DNA of 64,000 nt from an uncultured Bacteroidales bacterium. Its GTDB lineage: Bacteria > Bacteroidota > Bacteroidia > Bacteroidales > FEN-979. Numbering within the stretch: the stretch's first letter is position 1; every line of letters starts with the position of its first letter. The notes below the pieces were generated by a model, which was not told where the DNA came from, ran no database searches, and saw only the letters and a program-made list of their open reading frames with translations. Positions 17,928-27,100 of the stretch are shown one piece after another. The DNA lies in assembly GCA_903837605.1 (NCBI GenBank), contig CAILVF010000076.1, positions 1 through 64,000 on the forward strand, read 5' to 3'. The position numbers and the translations under genes were made by a program.

Positions 17928-19121
17928 CTAATCCACGCAACCCGCCCCCTTGCCTACATTCATTTGTGAAAGCACGTAGTATGCCCCTTTGACCACGACC
18001 TTGTAATTTGCGGGGAGTTTGCCCAGGGGGGTCACCTCCGAATACCCTCCGTTAGTGACGCCTTTCTTGACCTCGATCACTGTAAAGGCTACTTCGGCCG
18101 GGTGTTTTTGCATGGCGGGATCCATGATGAATATCAGGTCCTTCCCTTTGTCACGGATCACGGCCGATTCGGGGATCACCACGGCATCGGCGTTCCCGGT
18201 CTCAATAAGTCCGTTCACATACATGCCCGGGACAAGTTCATGTTTTTCGGTCCCCAGGAGTTCGGCATGGGCATTCACCGTACGGGAATCGTTCTCAAAC
18301 TCCTTGCCAATGCTGAAGATCCTGGCGCCCATCACGAGTTCGGGCATATTTGTAAAGGTGATGTTGACGTGCTGGCCCGGCTTTACTTTTGCAAGGTCTT
18401 TTTCATAGATCATCAGGTCAACGTGCAGGTGGCTGTTGTCGATCACGGTGAGCAGTTCCTTTTGCGGTTCCGCAAAAGTCCCGGTATTGACCATGATCTT
18501 TCCCACGTAGCCATCAATAGGCGACCTGAGCTGGAAGGATCTCTGCAGAGATGAAGGCGAAAGGTCTTTCACCTGCACATTCAGCAGCTGCAGCTGGTCT
18601 TCAAGCGAAGCCAGCCTTGCCTTTTCCCCCTCGTATTTTGCTTCGGCCTCCTGGAAGGCTTTCTGGGAGGCAATGTTATCCTTTGCCAGTTCTTTCTGCC
18701 GTTCGTACTCCTTCCTCGAAAAAAGGATATTGCTTCCGGCCACCAGGTAGTCTTCCTGAAGTTTCAGAAAATCGGGATGGGCCAGGTCTATCAGGGCCTG
18801 TCCCTGGTGAACGAAATCGCCTTCCCTTACAAGGACGGCCTTCACCACCCCTCCCATGAAGGTTGAGACCTGGGCTTTGTTCTGGGGAGGCACATGGAGG
18901 TAGCCGTTCACCCTTAATACGTCACGGAGGTTCCTCATTTCAAAATCCCCGAATTGAATGCCTGTCTTTGTGACCTGTAGTTTGGTCAACTCCACCACGC
19001 TGCCCGCGGCTTCGGTTTCTGCCGGTTTTACTTCCGTTATTGAAGCATTCCCTGCAGGGTTCTGCTTGCATGAACCAAGCAGGATGATTGCTGTCAGACC
19101 TGTAATAAATACTGTTTTCAT
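17928..19121 (-). CDS. RND periplasmic adaptor (CzcB/CusB family)
   Basis: A 397-residue membrane-fusion lipoprotein with signal MKTVFITGLTAIILLGSC and Cys18. The order is lipoyl half-motif (GGVVKAVLVREGDFVHQGQAL), helical hairpin (DYLVAGSNILFSRKEYERQ to KARLASLEDQLQLL), second lipoyl half (RSPIDGYVGKIMVNTG), beta-barrel and membrane-proximal domain. It starts 9 nt after the stop of the RND-TolC fusion gene and is its obvious partner. No Met/His-rich metal-chaperone extension as in CusB or SilB is seen. It is last in the operon DUF6660, permease-TolC, adaptor. Confidence 0.88.
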   Translation of the reverse strand: MKTVFITGLTAIILLGSCKQNPAGNASITEVKPAETEAAGSVVELTKLQVTKTGIQFGDFEMRNLRDVLRVNGYLHVPPQNKAQVSTFMGGVVKAVLVREGDFVHQGQALIDLAHPDFLKLQEDYLVAGSNILFSRKEYERQKELAKDNIASQKAFQEAEAKYEGEKARLASLEDQLQLLNVQVKDLSPSSLQRSFQLRSPIDGYVGKIMVNTGTFAEPQKELLTVIDNSHLHVDLMIYEKDLAKVKPGQHVNITFTNMPELVMGARIFSIGKEFENDSRTVNAHAELLGTEKHELVPGMYVNGLIETGNADAVVIPESAVIRDKGKDLIFIMDPAMQKHPAEVAFTVIEVKKGVTNGGYSEVTPLGKLPANYKVVVKGAYYVLSQMNVGKGAGCVD

Positions 19122-19130
19122 ATTTGTGAT

Positions 19131-22100
19131 TTATTCGTTTTTACCCCTTATCAGCTGAATGGCCGAAACGGTATTAAAATATTGTTTCTGTATGTCGAGG
19201 TAGCTGCACCTGATCTCAAGGGCTGTTTCTATCAGTTTAAGGTACTCCGGATAGGCGATCTCCCCTGCGGCCATGCTTTTCCCCGCATTGGCAATCATCA
19301 GGCTACTGTGGGGGACAGCCGTATTCCCGTAATACAGCAGCATTTCCCTTTCGACCCTGAAGCGGCTGAGGAAGGAAGCATACTCGGCTTCAATCTCATT
19401 TTTCTGCTGGAGGTATTTCTGTTCGCTAATCCTTCGTTCAATCAGGGCCGCCTTGATCTTATATCCCTGTGCCCCGAAGAATACAGGGATTGACAATCCG
19501 GCGGAAACTCCCGAAAACCGGTAGGAACGTGAAAAGCTTTGTTCGGCCCCGTCAATGATCTGTGTGCCGATAAGGCTTTTGTTGAAATACCCTACCGAGA
19601 TATCCGGAAGGAGTTTTGATTGTTCGAGTTTCACCCTGCTGCCGGCGACAATAGTTTGCTGCTGCATCAGGTCGAGGGCGGGATTCCCCGCAAACAGGCT
19701 GGTATCGGGGCTTAAGGTGCAGAGGCCTGAAAGCGAAACCGAGGTATCGGGGAGCAGGGTTCCTCTGAAATTCATGACAGCCCTTAGCTTCCTTAGCCCG
19801 GACTGCCACTGTGCTTCGTTTTTCCTGAGCTGGTAATGCACCTGCATACGTGCAGCCTGGGCTTCCATTTTTTCAAGCGAGCCTGTCTCACCGGCCCTGA
19901 AGCGTTTATCCCCCGCCGTTTCCAGCAAAGCATACAAGCTGTCCCTCGTGCGGATCAGTTTCCTTTCGGCATTCAGGCAAAGCAGGTCAAAATACAGCAT
20001 CCTCACCTCGAATATAAGTTCATTCCTGGCCTGGGCAAGTTTGAACGACGCAGCCTGCGACTGTAATTTTGCTATTTGTTTCTGGCGGATGTAAACTGTT
20101 GGGAACTCAATGTTCTGCCTTATGTTGAATTCATCATCATTATTGATGCTGTTGCTTTGCCCGTAAATCACTCCCAGTTCTGCCTTTGGTATATCAATGG
20201 CCGCCGGTTTCCCCGCTTCAAAATAATCCTTTTCAAGAGCCACCGCTTTTACCGAAGGGCTGAGTGCCAGGGCCGAGTCTATGCATTGTTTCAGGCTCAT
20301 CACAGGGGGCCCTTGCTGTGCCCTGAGCCCCGATGCCGGTATGATCAGCAGAAAGGCCAGTATTGGTATTATGACTGCGGATTTCCTTTTCCCGGGTCTC
20401 CATCCCGACCCCAGAAGTGCGTAAATCGCAGGCAGGATGATCAGTGTAAGGATGGTGGCCGTGATCAGTCCGCCGAAAACAACCGTCGCCAAAGGCCTCT
20501 GGACCTCCGATCCGGTGGCCCTGGAGATGGCCATGGGCAGGAAACCCAGGGAGGCAACCGAAGCGGTCATCAGAACAGGCCGTAACCTCATCCTGGTGCC
20601 TTTAATGATACGTTCACTGATATCTGAAATGCCTTCATCCCTCAGCTGGTTAAAACTGCTGATGAGGACGATGCCGTTAAGCACGGCCACGCCGAAGAGG
20701 GCGATGAAACCCACCCCTGCCGAGACGCTGAACGGTATCCCCCTTATATACAAGGCAAACACCCCTCCTATTGCGGCAAAAGGAACCACTGAGAACACCA
20801 GTAGTGTTTCCTTCACCGATCTGAACGTCATGAACAGCAGTACGAGTATCAGGAAAAGGGCGACCGGCACTGCAATGGCAAGCCGCTTCTTGGCTTCCAC
20901 AAGGTTCTCAAACTGTCCGCCGTAAGTCACATAATAACCCGGGGGGAGTTTAAGATCCTTATCCACAACCTTACTAATATCGGTTATCAGCGATTCCACA
21001 TCCCTGTTCCTGACATTGATCCCTATGGTGATCCTCCTCTTCCCGTCGTCCCTTGCAATCTGCTGGGGGCCGTCCTCAAACTGCACATCAGCCAGCTGTT
21101 CCAGTGGTATCTGCTGGCCCGAGGGCAGGGAGACAAACAGTTTACGCACATCTTCTATAGAGTTACGGTGATCCTGGTCGAGACGCACAACAAGTTCAAA
21201 ACGTTTCTCGCCTTCATACACAGTCCCGGCCGGCTCGCCTGCGAAAGCCGTTTTCACCGCCTTGTTGAGGTCCCTGATATCAAGCCCGTCGGCCGATATG
21301 CGGTCGCGGTTATAACGCACTATGATCTGGGGCAGGCCAACCACCTGCTCCACTTTCATGTCACCAATTCCCGGAACCTTATTGATGAGGCCTGCAAGTT
21401 TTTCGGCTTCCGTTGAAAGGGTGTCCATATTATCGCCGAAGATTTTCACCGCCACATCCGACCTTATTCCCGTCATCAGTTCATTGAAGCGGGCCTCGAT
21501 AGGCTGCATGAACTCATAGCTGACGCCGGGGATCCCCGAAAGTTTCTCCTTCATCTTTTCGACCAGTTCATCCCTGGTTGAAGCCGATACCCATTCTTTC
21601 TTGTCTTTCAGGCATACAACCATGTCGGCCGATTCCATGGGGGTTGGATCGGTGGGGATCTCTCCCACTCCAATTTTGGCTACCACATCCTTTACTTCAG
21701 GGAATTCCTTTTTCAGGATATCGGCAACCTGCTGGTAAGTCTCAATGCTCTGCGAAAGCGAGCTTCCGCTTTGTATCTTGGGCAGTACAAGGAGGTCGCC
21801 TTCTTCCAGGGCCGGGGCAAAAACAGCATCTATATTCAGGAACATGATCAGTGCAACGACAAAAATCATTACAGAAGCGATGATCACGCTGAGCTTGTAG
21901 TTAAGGGTAAATCGTATCACCGGGTCATACACTTTATGGCAGAACCTCATGATGTGATCGGAAATATTAATCCTGTGTTTTGTATTCCGGCTGAGAAAGA
22001 GTGACGACATCATCGGCACGTAGGTGAGTGAAAGGATGAAAGCCCCGAGTACGGCGAACATCACGGTCTCGGCCATGGGTTTGAACATCTTTCCTTCTAT

Positions 22101-23513
22101 CCCCGAGAGGGAGATCACAGGAAGGTAAACAATGAGGATTATGATCTGCCCGAATGTCGCCGAACGCATCATTTTTTTTGCCGATATTCCAACTTCCAGG
22201 TCCATTTGTTCACGGCTTAACCTGCTGATGCCATGTTCATGGTGATGGCTGAGGAAAAGCCGGTAGACCACGCTTTCGACGATGATCACGGCCCCGTCGA
22301 CGATGATCCCGAAATCGATGGCACCCAGCGACATCAGGTTACCTGAAACGCCTGCGAGGACCATCATGATGATGGCAAACAGCATGGCAAGCGGGATCAC
22401 CGATGCCACGATCAGTCCGGCCCTTAAGTTGCCGATCAGGAGTGTGAGGACAAAGATCACTATAAGTCCGCCCAGCAGAAGGTTCCTCGTTACCGTGCTG
22501 ATCGTTTTATCAATCAGTTTGGTACGGTCTATAAAGGAATCGATATATACTCCCTCGGGCAGGGCTTTCCCGATCAGGGTGATCTTGTCTTTAACCCTTT
22601 TTATGACTTCCACCGAATTCTCTCCCTTGAGCATCATCACCATCCCCCCGGTGGCTTCTCCTTTTTCGGCTTCGACAACAGCCCCGTACCTGTTGGCATG
22701 TCCGAACCTTACCTTCCCCACATCCCTTATCAATACAGGAACATTGTTTACCGTTTTAATGGCGATTTTCTCAATATCGTCGAGACTATGGACAAACCCT
22801 ATGCCCCTGATGAAGTAGGCATACGGTTTCTGATCAAGGTAGGCAGCACCTGTGTTTTCATTGTTCTTTTCGAGGGCGGCGAAGATCTCGCTGATCGAGA
22901 TGCCCATGCTGTGCAGGCGGTTGGGGTCAAGGGCCACTTCGTACTGTTTGATATAGCCCCCCAGGGAACTTACTTCTGCAACACCTTTGGTACCCAGCAG
23001 CTGTCGTTTCACGATCCAGTCCTGTATGGTACGCAGGTCGCTGAGGGAATAGCGTGATTCGTAACCCGGTTTCACTTTGACGAGGTACTGGTATATTTCT
23101 CCCAGTCCCGTGCTGATGGGTGCCATCTCCGGTTCACCAACCCCTGCCGGGATCTGTTTTTCGGCATCCCTGAGTTTCTCGCTGATCTGCTGCCGGGCCC
23201 TGTAAATATCCACGTTTTCGTTGAACACTACCGTTACCACCGAAAGTCCGAAACGGCTGACGCTCCTGAGCTCGACCACATCGGGGATGGTGGCAACAGC
23301 CTTTTCTATGGGATAACTGATGAGTTGTTCCACTTCCGATGAGGCCAGGGTAGGTGCAATCGTGATGACCTGCACCTGGTTGTTGGTGATGTCGGGGATA
23401 GCATCGAGCTGCAGGTGGAACATGGAATAGACGCCGGTAATGACCAGCAGGACGGTCATTATACCAATGGCGATCTTATTCCTTATGGAAAAATCTATGA
23501 TTCGGTCAAACAT
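19131..23513 (-). CDS. HME-RND efflux permease fused to a TolC-family protein
   Basis: A 1460-residue fusion. Residues 1 to about 1035 are a CzcA-type permease with the TM4 relay Asp400/Asp406/Glu413 in IDFGIIVDGAVIIVE and the CzcA-like porter stretch EARFNELMTGIRSDVAVKI. From about 1040 the chain reads KRKSAVIIPILAFLLIIPAS then GLRAQQ, a complete signal-peptide-like segment. The rest, about 1065-1460, is a TolC outer-membrane factor (SLKQCIDSALALSPSVKAV; helices up to YLDIQKQYFNTVSAI). The topology is sensible: the permease C-terminus is cytoplasmic and the internal signal would carry the TolC part across. Such fusions occur in Bacteroidota. Substrate is probably divalent metal, by resemblance to CzcA. 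Confidence 0.9.
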   Translation of the reverse strand: MFDRIIDFSIRNKIAIGIMTVLLVITGVYSMFHLQLDAIPDITNNQVQVITIAPTLASSEVEQLISYPIEKAVATIPDVVELRSVSRFGLSVVTVVFNENVDIYRARQQISEKLRDAEKQIPAGVGEPEMAPISTGLGEIYQYLVKVKPGYESRYSLSDLRTIQDWIVKRQLLGTKGVAEVSSLGGYIKQYEVALDPNRLHSMGISISEIFAALEKNNENTGAAYLDQKPYAYFIRGIGFVHSLDDIEKIAIKTVNNVPVLIRDVGKVRFGHANRYGAVVEAEKGEATGGMVMMLKGENSVEVIKRVKDKITLIGKALPEGVYIDSFIDRTKLIDKTISTVTRNLLLGGLIVIFVLTLLIGNLRAGLIVASVIPLAMLFAIIMMVLAGVSGNLMSLGAIDFGIIVDGAVIIVESVVYRLFLSHHHEHGISRLSREQMDLEVGISAKKMMRSATFGQIIILIVYLPVISLSGIEGKMFKPMAETVMFAVLGAFILSLTYVPMMSSLFLSRNTKHRINISDHIMRFCHKVYDPVIRFTLNYKLSVIIASVMIFVVALIMFLNIDAVFAPALEEGDLLVLPKIQSGSSLSQSIETYQQVADILKKEFPEVKDVVAKIGVGEIPTDPTPMESADMVVCLKDKKEWVSASTRDELVEKMKEKLSGIPGVSYEFMQPIEARFNELMTGIRSDVAVKIFGDNMDTLSTEAEKLAGLINKVPGIGDMKVEQVVGLPQIIVRYNRDRISADGLDIRDLNKAVKTAFAGEPAGTVYEGEKRFELVVRLDQDHRNSIEDVRKLFVSLPSGQQIPLEQLADVQFEDGPQQIARDDGKRRITIGINVRNRDVESLITDISKVVDKDLKLPPGYYVTYGGQFENLVEAKKRLAIAVPVALFLILVLLFMTFRSVKETLLVFSVVPFAAIGGVFALYIRGIPFSVSAGVGFIALFGVAVLNGIVLISSFNQLRDEGISDISERIIKGTRMRLRPVLMTASVASLGFLPMAISRATGSEVQRPLATVVFGGLITATILTLIILPAIYALLGSGWRPGKRKSAVIIPILAFLLIIPASGLRAQQGPPVMSLKQCIDSALALSPSVKAVALEKDYFEAGKPAAIDIPKAELGVIYGQSNSINNDDEFNIRQNIEFPTVYIRQKQIAKLQSQAASFKLAQARNELIFEVRMLYFDLLCLNAERKLIRTRDSLYALLETAGDKRFRAGETGSLEKMEAQAARMQVHYQLRKNEAQWQSGLRKLRAVMNFRGTLLPDTSVSLSGLCTLSPDTSLFAGNPALDLMQQQTIVAGSRVKLEQSKLLPDISVGYFNKSLIGTQIIDGAEQSFSRSYRFSGVSAGLSIPVFFGAQGYKIKAALIERRISEQKYLQQKNEIEAEYASFLSRFRVEREMLLYYGNTAVPHSSLMIANAGKSMAAGEIAYPEYLKLIETALEIRCSYLDIQKQYFNTVSAIQLIRGKNE

Positions 23514-23734
23514 GGTATGGGTGTTGTAAATTTCGTTATGATCGTGATGGTCGTAATGGTCGTGATGTTATTGTAGCGAGCATTTTACACAAGCCGCATC
23601 AGGTGAACGAAGAGAACCGTAGCGGCGGTGTAAATATGCGAGCGAAAGCAGCGTTGTAAATATGCGAACGAAAGCAGCGTTGTAAAGATGCGAGCGAAAG
23701 CAGCGTTGTAAAGATGCGAACGCCATAACGTTTA
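23514..23734. other. Repeat-filled gap between efflux permease and DUF6660 genes
   Basis: This 221-nt intergenic stretch carries CGTGAT/GTCGTGATG copies near 23538-23562 and a 26-bp tandem repeat described separately. Inverted ATCACG copies lie at its far edge and run into the DUF6660 3' end. No separate gene or promoter is evident. Transcription from DUF6660 would pass through it into the permease gene. Confidence 0.5.
23625..23728. repeat. 26-bp tandem repeat, four copies
   Basis: Four adjacent 26-bp units start at 23625, 23651, 23677 and 23703. The core is GTTGTAAAGATGCGAGCGAA, with copy-to-copy changes at a few positions (T/G in TAAATATG or TAAAGATG, G/A in GCGAGC or GCGAAC); the last copy diverges at its 3' end. 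The units are contiguous without spacers, so this is a minisatellite and not a CRISPR. Confidence 0.85.
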
Positions 23735-24073
23735 TCACGCTATCACGTTCATCACGACTTTCGGCGGCTGCCAGAAAGGGATTGGGATCTCCTGGATCTT
23801 TCCTGAAGATAAAGTGTTGATGGTATTTATGCAAACCCGGGAAGGTTCTGCAAGAACGATGGTTCCCTGTGTAAGTACATTAACCTGGCAGCAGTTGCAA
23901 ACGCAGAAAGGGCTGCAGCAGTCGATGTCGCTATGCTGGGAGGATCTTGAATTCAAAGGGCAGAGGCTTATATCGCCCGGCTGCCGGTGCCCGCAATTAT
24001 CGGCAATATCGGCACATGGCAGGGTGGTAAGGAATGCGATATATAATGCCAGTATGATCCTCAGGGCCTTCAT
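23735..24073 (-). CDS. DUF6660-family small Cys-rich exported protein
   Basis: A 112-residue protein from the ATG at 24073. The frame is open further upstream, but that region holds the promoter and terminator. The signal peptide is MKALRIILALYIAFLTTLPCAD. The mature part is Cys-rich, with CCSPFCVCNCCQVNV near the middle, matching the DUF6660 pattern (C.PFC.C.CC) found beside metal-efflux genes. The C-terminal WQPPK looks like the usual family end; the extra residues VVMNVIA after it are encoded by the ATCACG repeat. It is first in the operon with the RND-TolC fusion and adaptor. A periplasmic metal-binding role is inferred from the cysteines and position. Confidence 0.7.
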   Translation of the reverse strand: MKALRIILALYIAFLTTLPCADIADNCGHRQPGDISLCPLNSRSSQHSDIDCCSPFCVCNCCQVNVLTQGTIVLAEPSRVCINTINTLSSGKIQEIPIPFWQPPKVVMNVIA

Positions 24074-24094
24074 GATAAACAATAATATCTTTTG

Positions 24095-24102
24095 CAAATA
24101 TA
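24095..24102 (-). promoter_or_regulatory. -7 box of the DUF6660/RND operon
   Basis: On the minus strand TATATTTG (24102-24095) matches TAnnTTTG exactly, 22 nt before the ATG at 24073. A GTG at a 19-nt spacing is a weak -33 element. Confidence 0.55.
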
Positions 24103-24141
24103 GGTAAATTGTTAATTCCTTCACAGACACTGCCCAGGCAT

Positions 24142-24177
24142 AAAAAAAGGAGGCCCCAAAAACGGGCCTCCTTTTTT
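24142..24177 (-). terminator. Intrinsic terminator of the giant surface-protein gene
   Basis: A GC-rich stem GGAGGCCC/GGGCCTCC with a short A-rich loop is flanked by A and T runs on both sides. It lies about 20 nt past the TAA of the leftward 2998-codon gene and would also work in the opposite direction. It separates that gene from the metal-efflux operon promoter. Confidence 0.85.
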
Positions 24178-24195
24178 GAATCAAAACGGAATTGA

Positions 24196-27100
24196 TTATT
24201 TCCTGATCACAAGTTTTAAGATCCTTGCGTTGTCTTTTCCGTCCTGTTGATATTTGACTTTCACCATATACACACCTTCGGCGATATCCGTGACATCCAT
24301 TACCTGGGCGTGTTTTCCAACTGCATCGGAAGTAGCCTCATGCTGACGGAGGATTTGTCCGTAAACATTCAGGATCTCAACCGATACCACGCTGGCCTGG
24401 GTCAGCTGGTACTCGATGGTAACCTGGGCCTGGGCCGGGTTCGGATACACCGAAACCATGGTGAGGGCGTTATTTTCACTTACCCCCGTATGGCTGGTTT
24501 TAAGAACAGGTGCGGTCAGTGTTACATCAGGTATCACCTGTCCGACGCCATCGGCAAGTTCCGATTCGCCGTTCAGACTTAAGGTCATAACCTCTGAACC
24601 CAGTGATTGAGCTGCTTTCATGTGAAGCGTAATCAATGCTTCCCCCGATTGCAGCATCAATGGTTCAAGTTCCGACCAGGCGATTCTCAATTCATTGCCT
24701 GCAGCCTTGAACATCAGGTTACCCTGTTTGATGGTTACATTGGTTATACTGAGGTTATCCGAAGGATAGTTCAGAACAAGTGAAACAGCACCAAGACCGG
24801 CAGCCTGCTGTATTCTCACAGGCACATCGAATTCCTGGCCGGCGGTGATTATCATTTCGCCGTCCTGTACCAGGCTTACCAGTGATTGAGCTGATTTTCC
24901 GGGTGCGGGAATATTCGATCCGTTAACATCGCCTACAACCAGTCCGTAGAAATTCTGGGTCACGGCAACTCCGGCAACAATGATGGTGTCTCCGCCAATT
25001 GTTTCTTTGGCAAAGGTCCAGTCTCCGCGGTCGAAATAATTATCCAGGTTCGAGAACCTTCTCTTGATCTTAACAGCATCGGTACCATTGATGGAGTTGC
25101 TTAAGTTCACGTCTGCTGCGAGTAACCTGACCGGTTCTGTTAACAGTTCAAGTCCTGCAAAATGACGTTGTACTTTGACAGCATCCGTAGCATTTACACT
25201 CTGCCATGGTTTGCCTGTATGAGCACTGATAGTATATGTGCCGTTAGGCTTACCTGTAAACAGGTAGGCTCCGGTCAGGTCAGTGCGGGTTGAGTCAACC
25301 TTGATACTGTTCAACTTGAGAATTACCCAAACAGAATCCAGAGGTGTATATACAGTGTTGTTATACTGGAACAAGCCGCTGATATTCACCCCGAAGGTGA
25401 TGTAGAGATTCGGAGATTCCAGTCCGTTACCACAGCCATTCGTTGCATGCACACTCATATTTCCAGGTGTGGCTGAAGCCGAGTAATTCACTGTAATGGC
25501 ATTTGTATTAGCCCCTGTTGCGATTGTGCCGCCGGTTGGGAGTGTCCACACATAACCTGTTGCATTAAGAACAGGTACAATTGAATATGCAACCCCTGTC
25601 TGGCCCTGTTGTACGATTGTCGGACCTGTAATGGTACCAGCATCAGCCGGTTTTGGATTTACAAGTACCGGGTATGATGCCGGCGGTACAGCAATACATC
25701 CGAAGGAATTTTCATAGTTGGCATATACGGTCATGTTGCCTGACCAGTTCCAGGTCACTGTGATCTGGTTGGTTCCCTGGCCGGCCGTAATTATGCCACC
25801 TTCAGAAACAGCCCATGTGTAACCTGCTTTTCCTGATTCAGTAGTGTAGGTAACACCCGTAGTACCCACGCAGAGCTCATTAACCCCTGAAATTGTGGGA
25901 GAAGACATCGGGTTAACCGTGACGGCAAAGTCGGGTGATACGTCACCATTGCCGATGGGGTTTGTTCCATAGACATTGATCACACCCGAAACTGCTGTTC
26001 CACTATAGTTCACCGTGATAGAGTTTGTGTTACTTCCGGTAGCTATGGTTGCGCCTGTAGGCAGAGACCAAACATATCCCGTGGCATTCAAAACAGGTGC
26101 AACGGAATAAGCTACTCCATACTGGCCCTGGCAAACCGGTGTAACCCCGGTAATTGTACCTGCAGGTCCCGGGATGTTCGTTACCGAAACATTTTTAACT
26201 GTGGGTGCAGAAGCAGTACAGGAACTGGAATTGGTATAATTTACGCTGACAGTTTGAGGACCGGCTGTATTGAAGGTTACCGTTATAGTATGATCCGAAG
26301 CGGTACCACCGGCAGTAATTGTAACCCCGGCGGAAACTGCCCAGGTATAGCCTGTCATTCCTGTCTCGGTCGAATATACCACCCCTGATGAGTTAACCAC
26401 AACGGTGCCCGGGCCTGTAATAGTCGGAACCGGTTTAGCGTTAACCTGAACAGGATAAGAAGTCGGTGTAACAGCAGAACAACCGTTTACATCGCTGTAA
26501 TTTACACTTACAGTCTGGCTTCCGGCTGTAGTCCAGCTTACCGTAATATCCTTGGTGCCTTCGCCAGCAGTGATTGTACCACCTGCAGAGACTGACCAGA
26601 GATATCCGGTCATACCGGCTTCAGTCGAATAAACGAAACCTGTTGCCGGACCGCAAAGCAGATTGGTGCCTGTTATTATCGGAGTGGGTGTGGTATGAAC
26701 GCCAACGCTCTTTGATGCCGGGGCAGCCGGTGTACAACCATTGGCGTCGATATAAGTAACAGTTATCGTTTTCGCTCCGGTTGTTGTCCATTGAACAGTT
26801 ATATCATTGGTTCCTGCACCTGCAGTGACAGTCCCGCCTGTTGAAACGGTCCAGTCATAAGTAGACATTCCTGCTTCGGTGCTGTAATGATTATCAGAAG
26901 AAGGAATACCGCAGATCAGTTCCGCGCCTGTAATGGTTGCAACTGGTAAAGCATGAACCATAACCGGATGGCTTGAAGGTGTAGTCGGAGTACAGCCATC
27001 AACACTGGTGTACGAAACTGTAACCGACTTTGTTCCTGCCGTACTCCAGGTCACGGTTATATCACTGGTGCCGTCACCGGCTGTAATTGCACCACCTGCT

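Noticed and set aside
19131-23513. RND-TolC fusion as an assembly frameshift artefact
   Set aside because: The frame is continuous with a sensible signal-peptide linker, and such fusions are known in Bacteroidota.
23625-23728. Possible CRISPR array
   Set aside because: The 26-bp units are contiguous with no spacers and no cas genes are nearby; it is a minisatellite.
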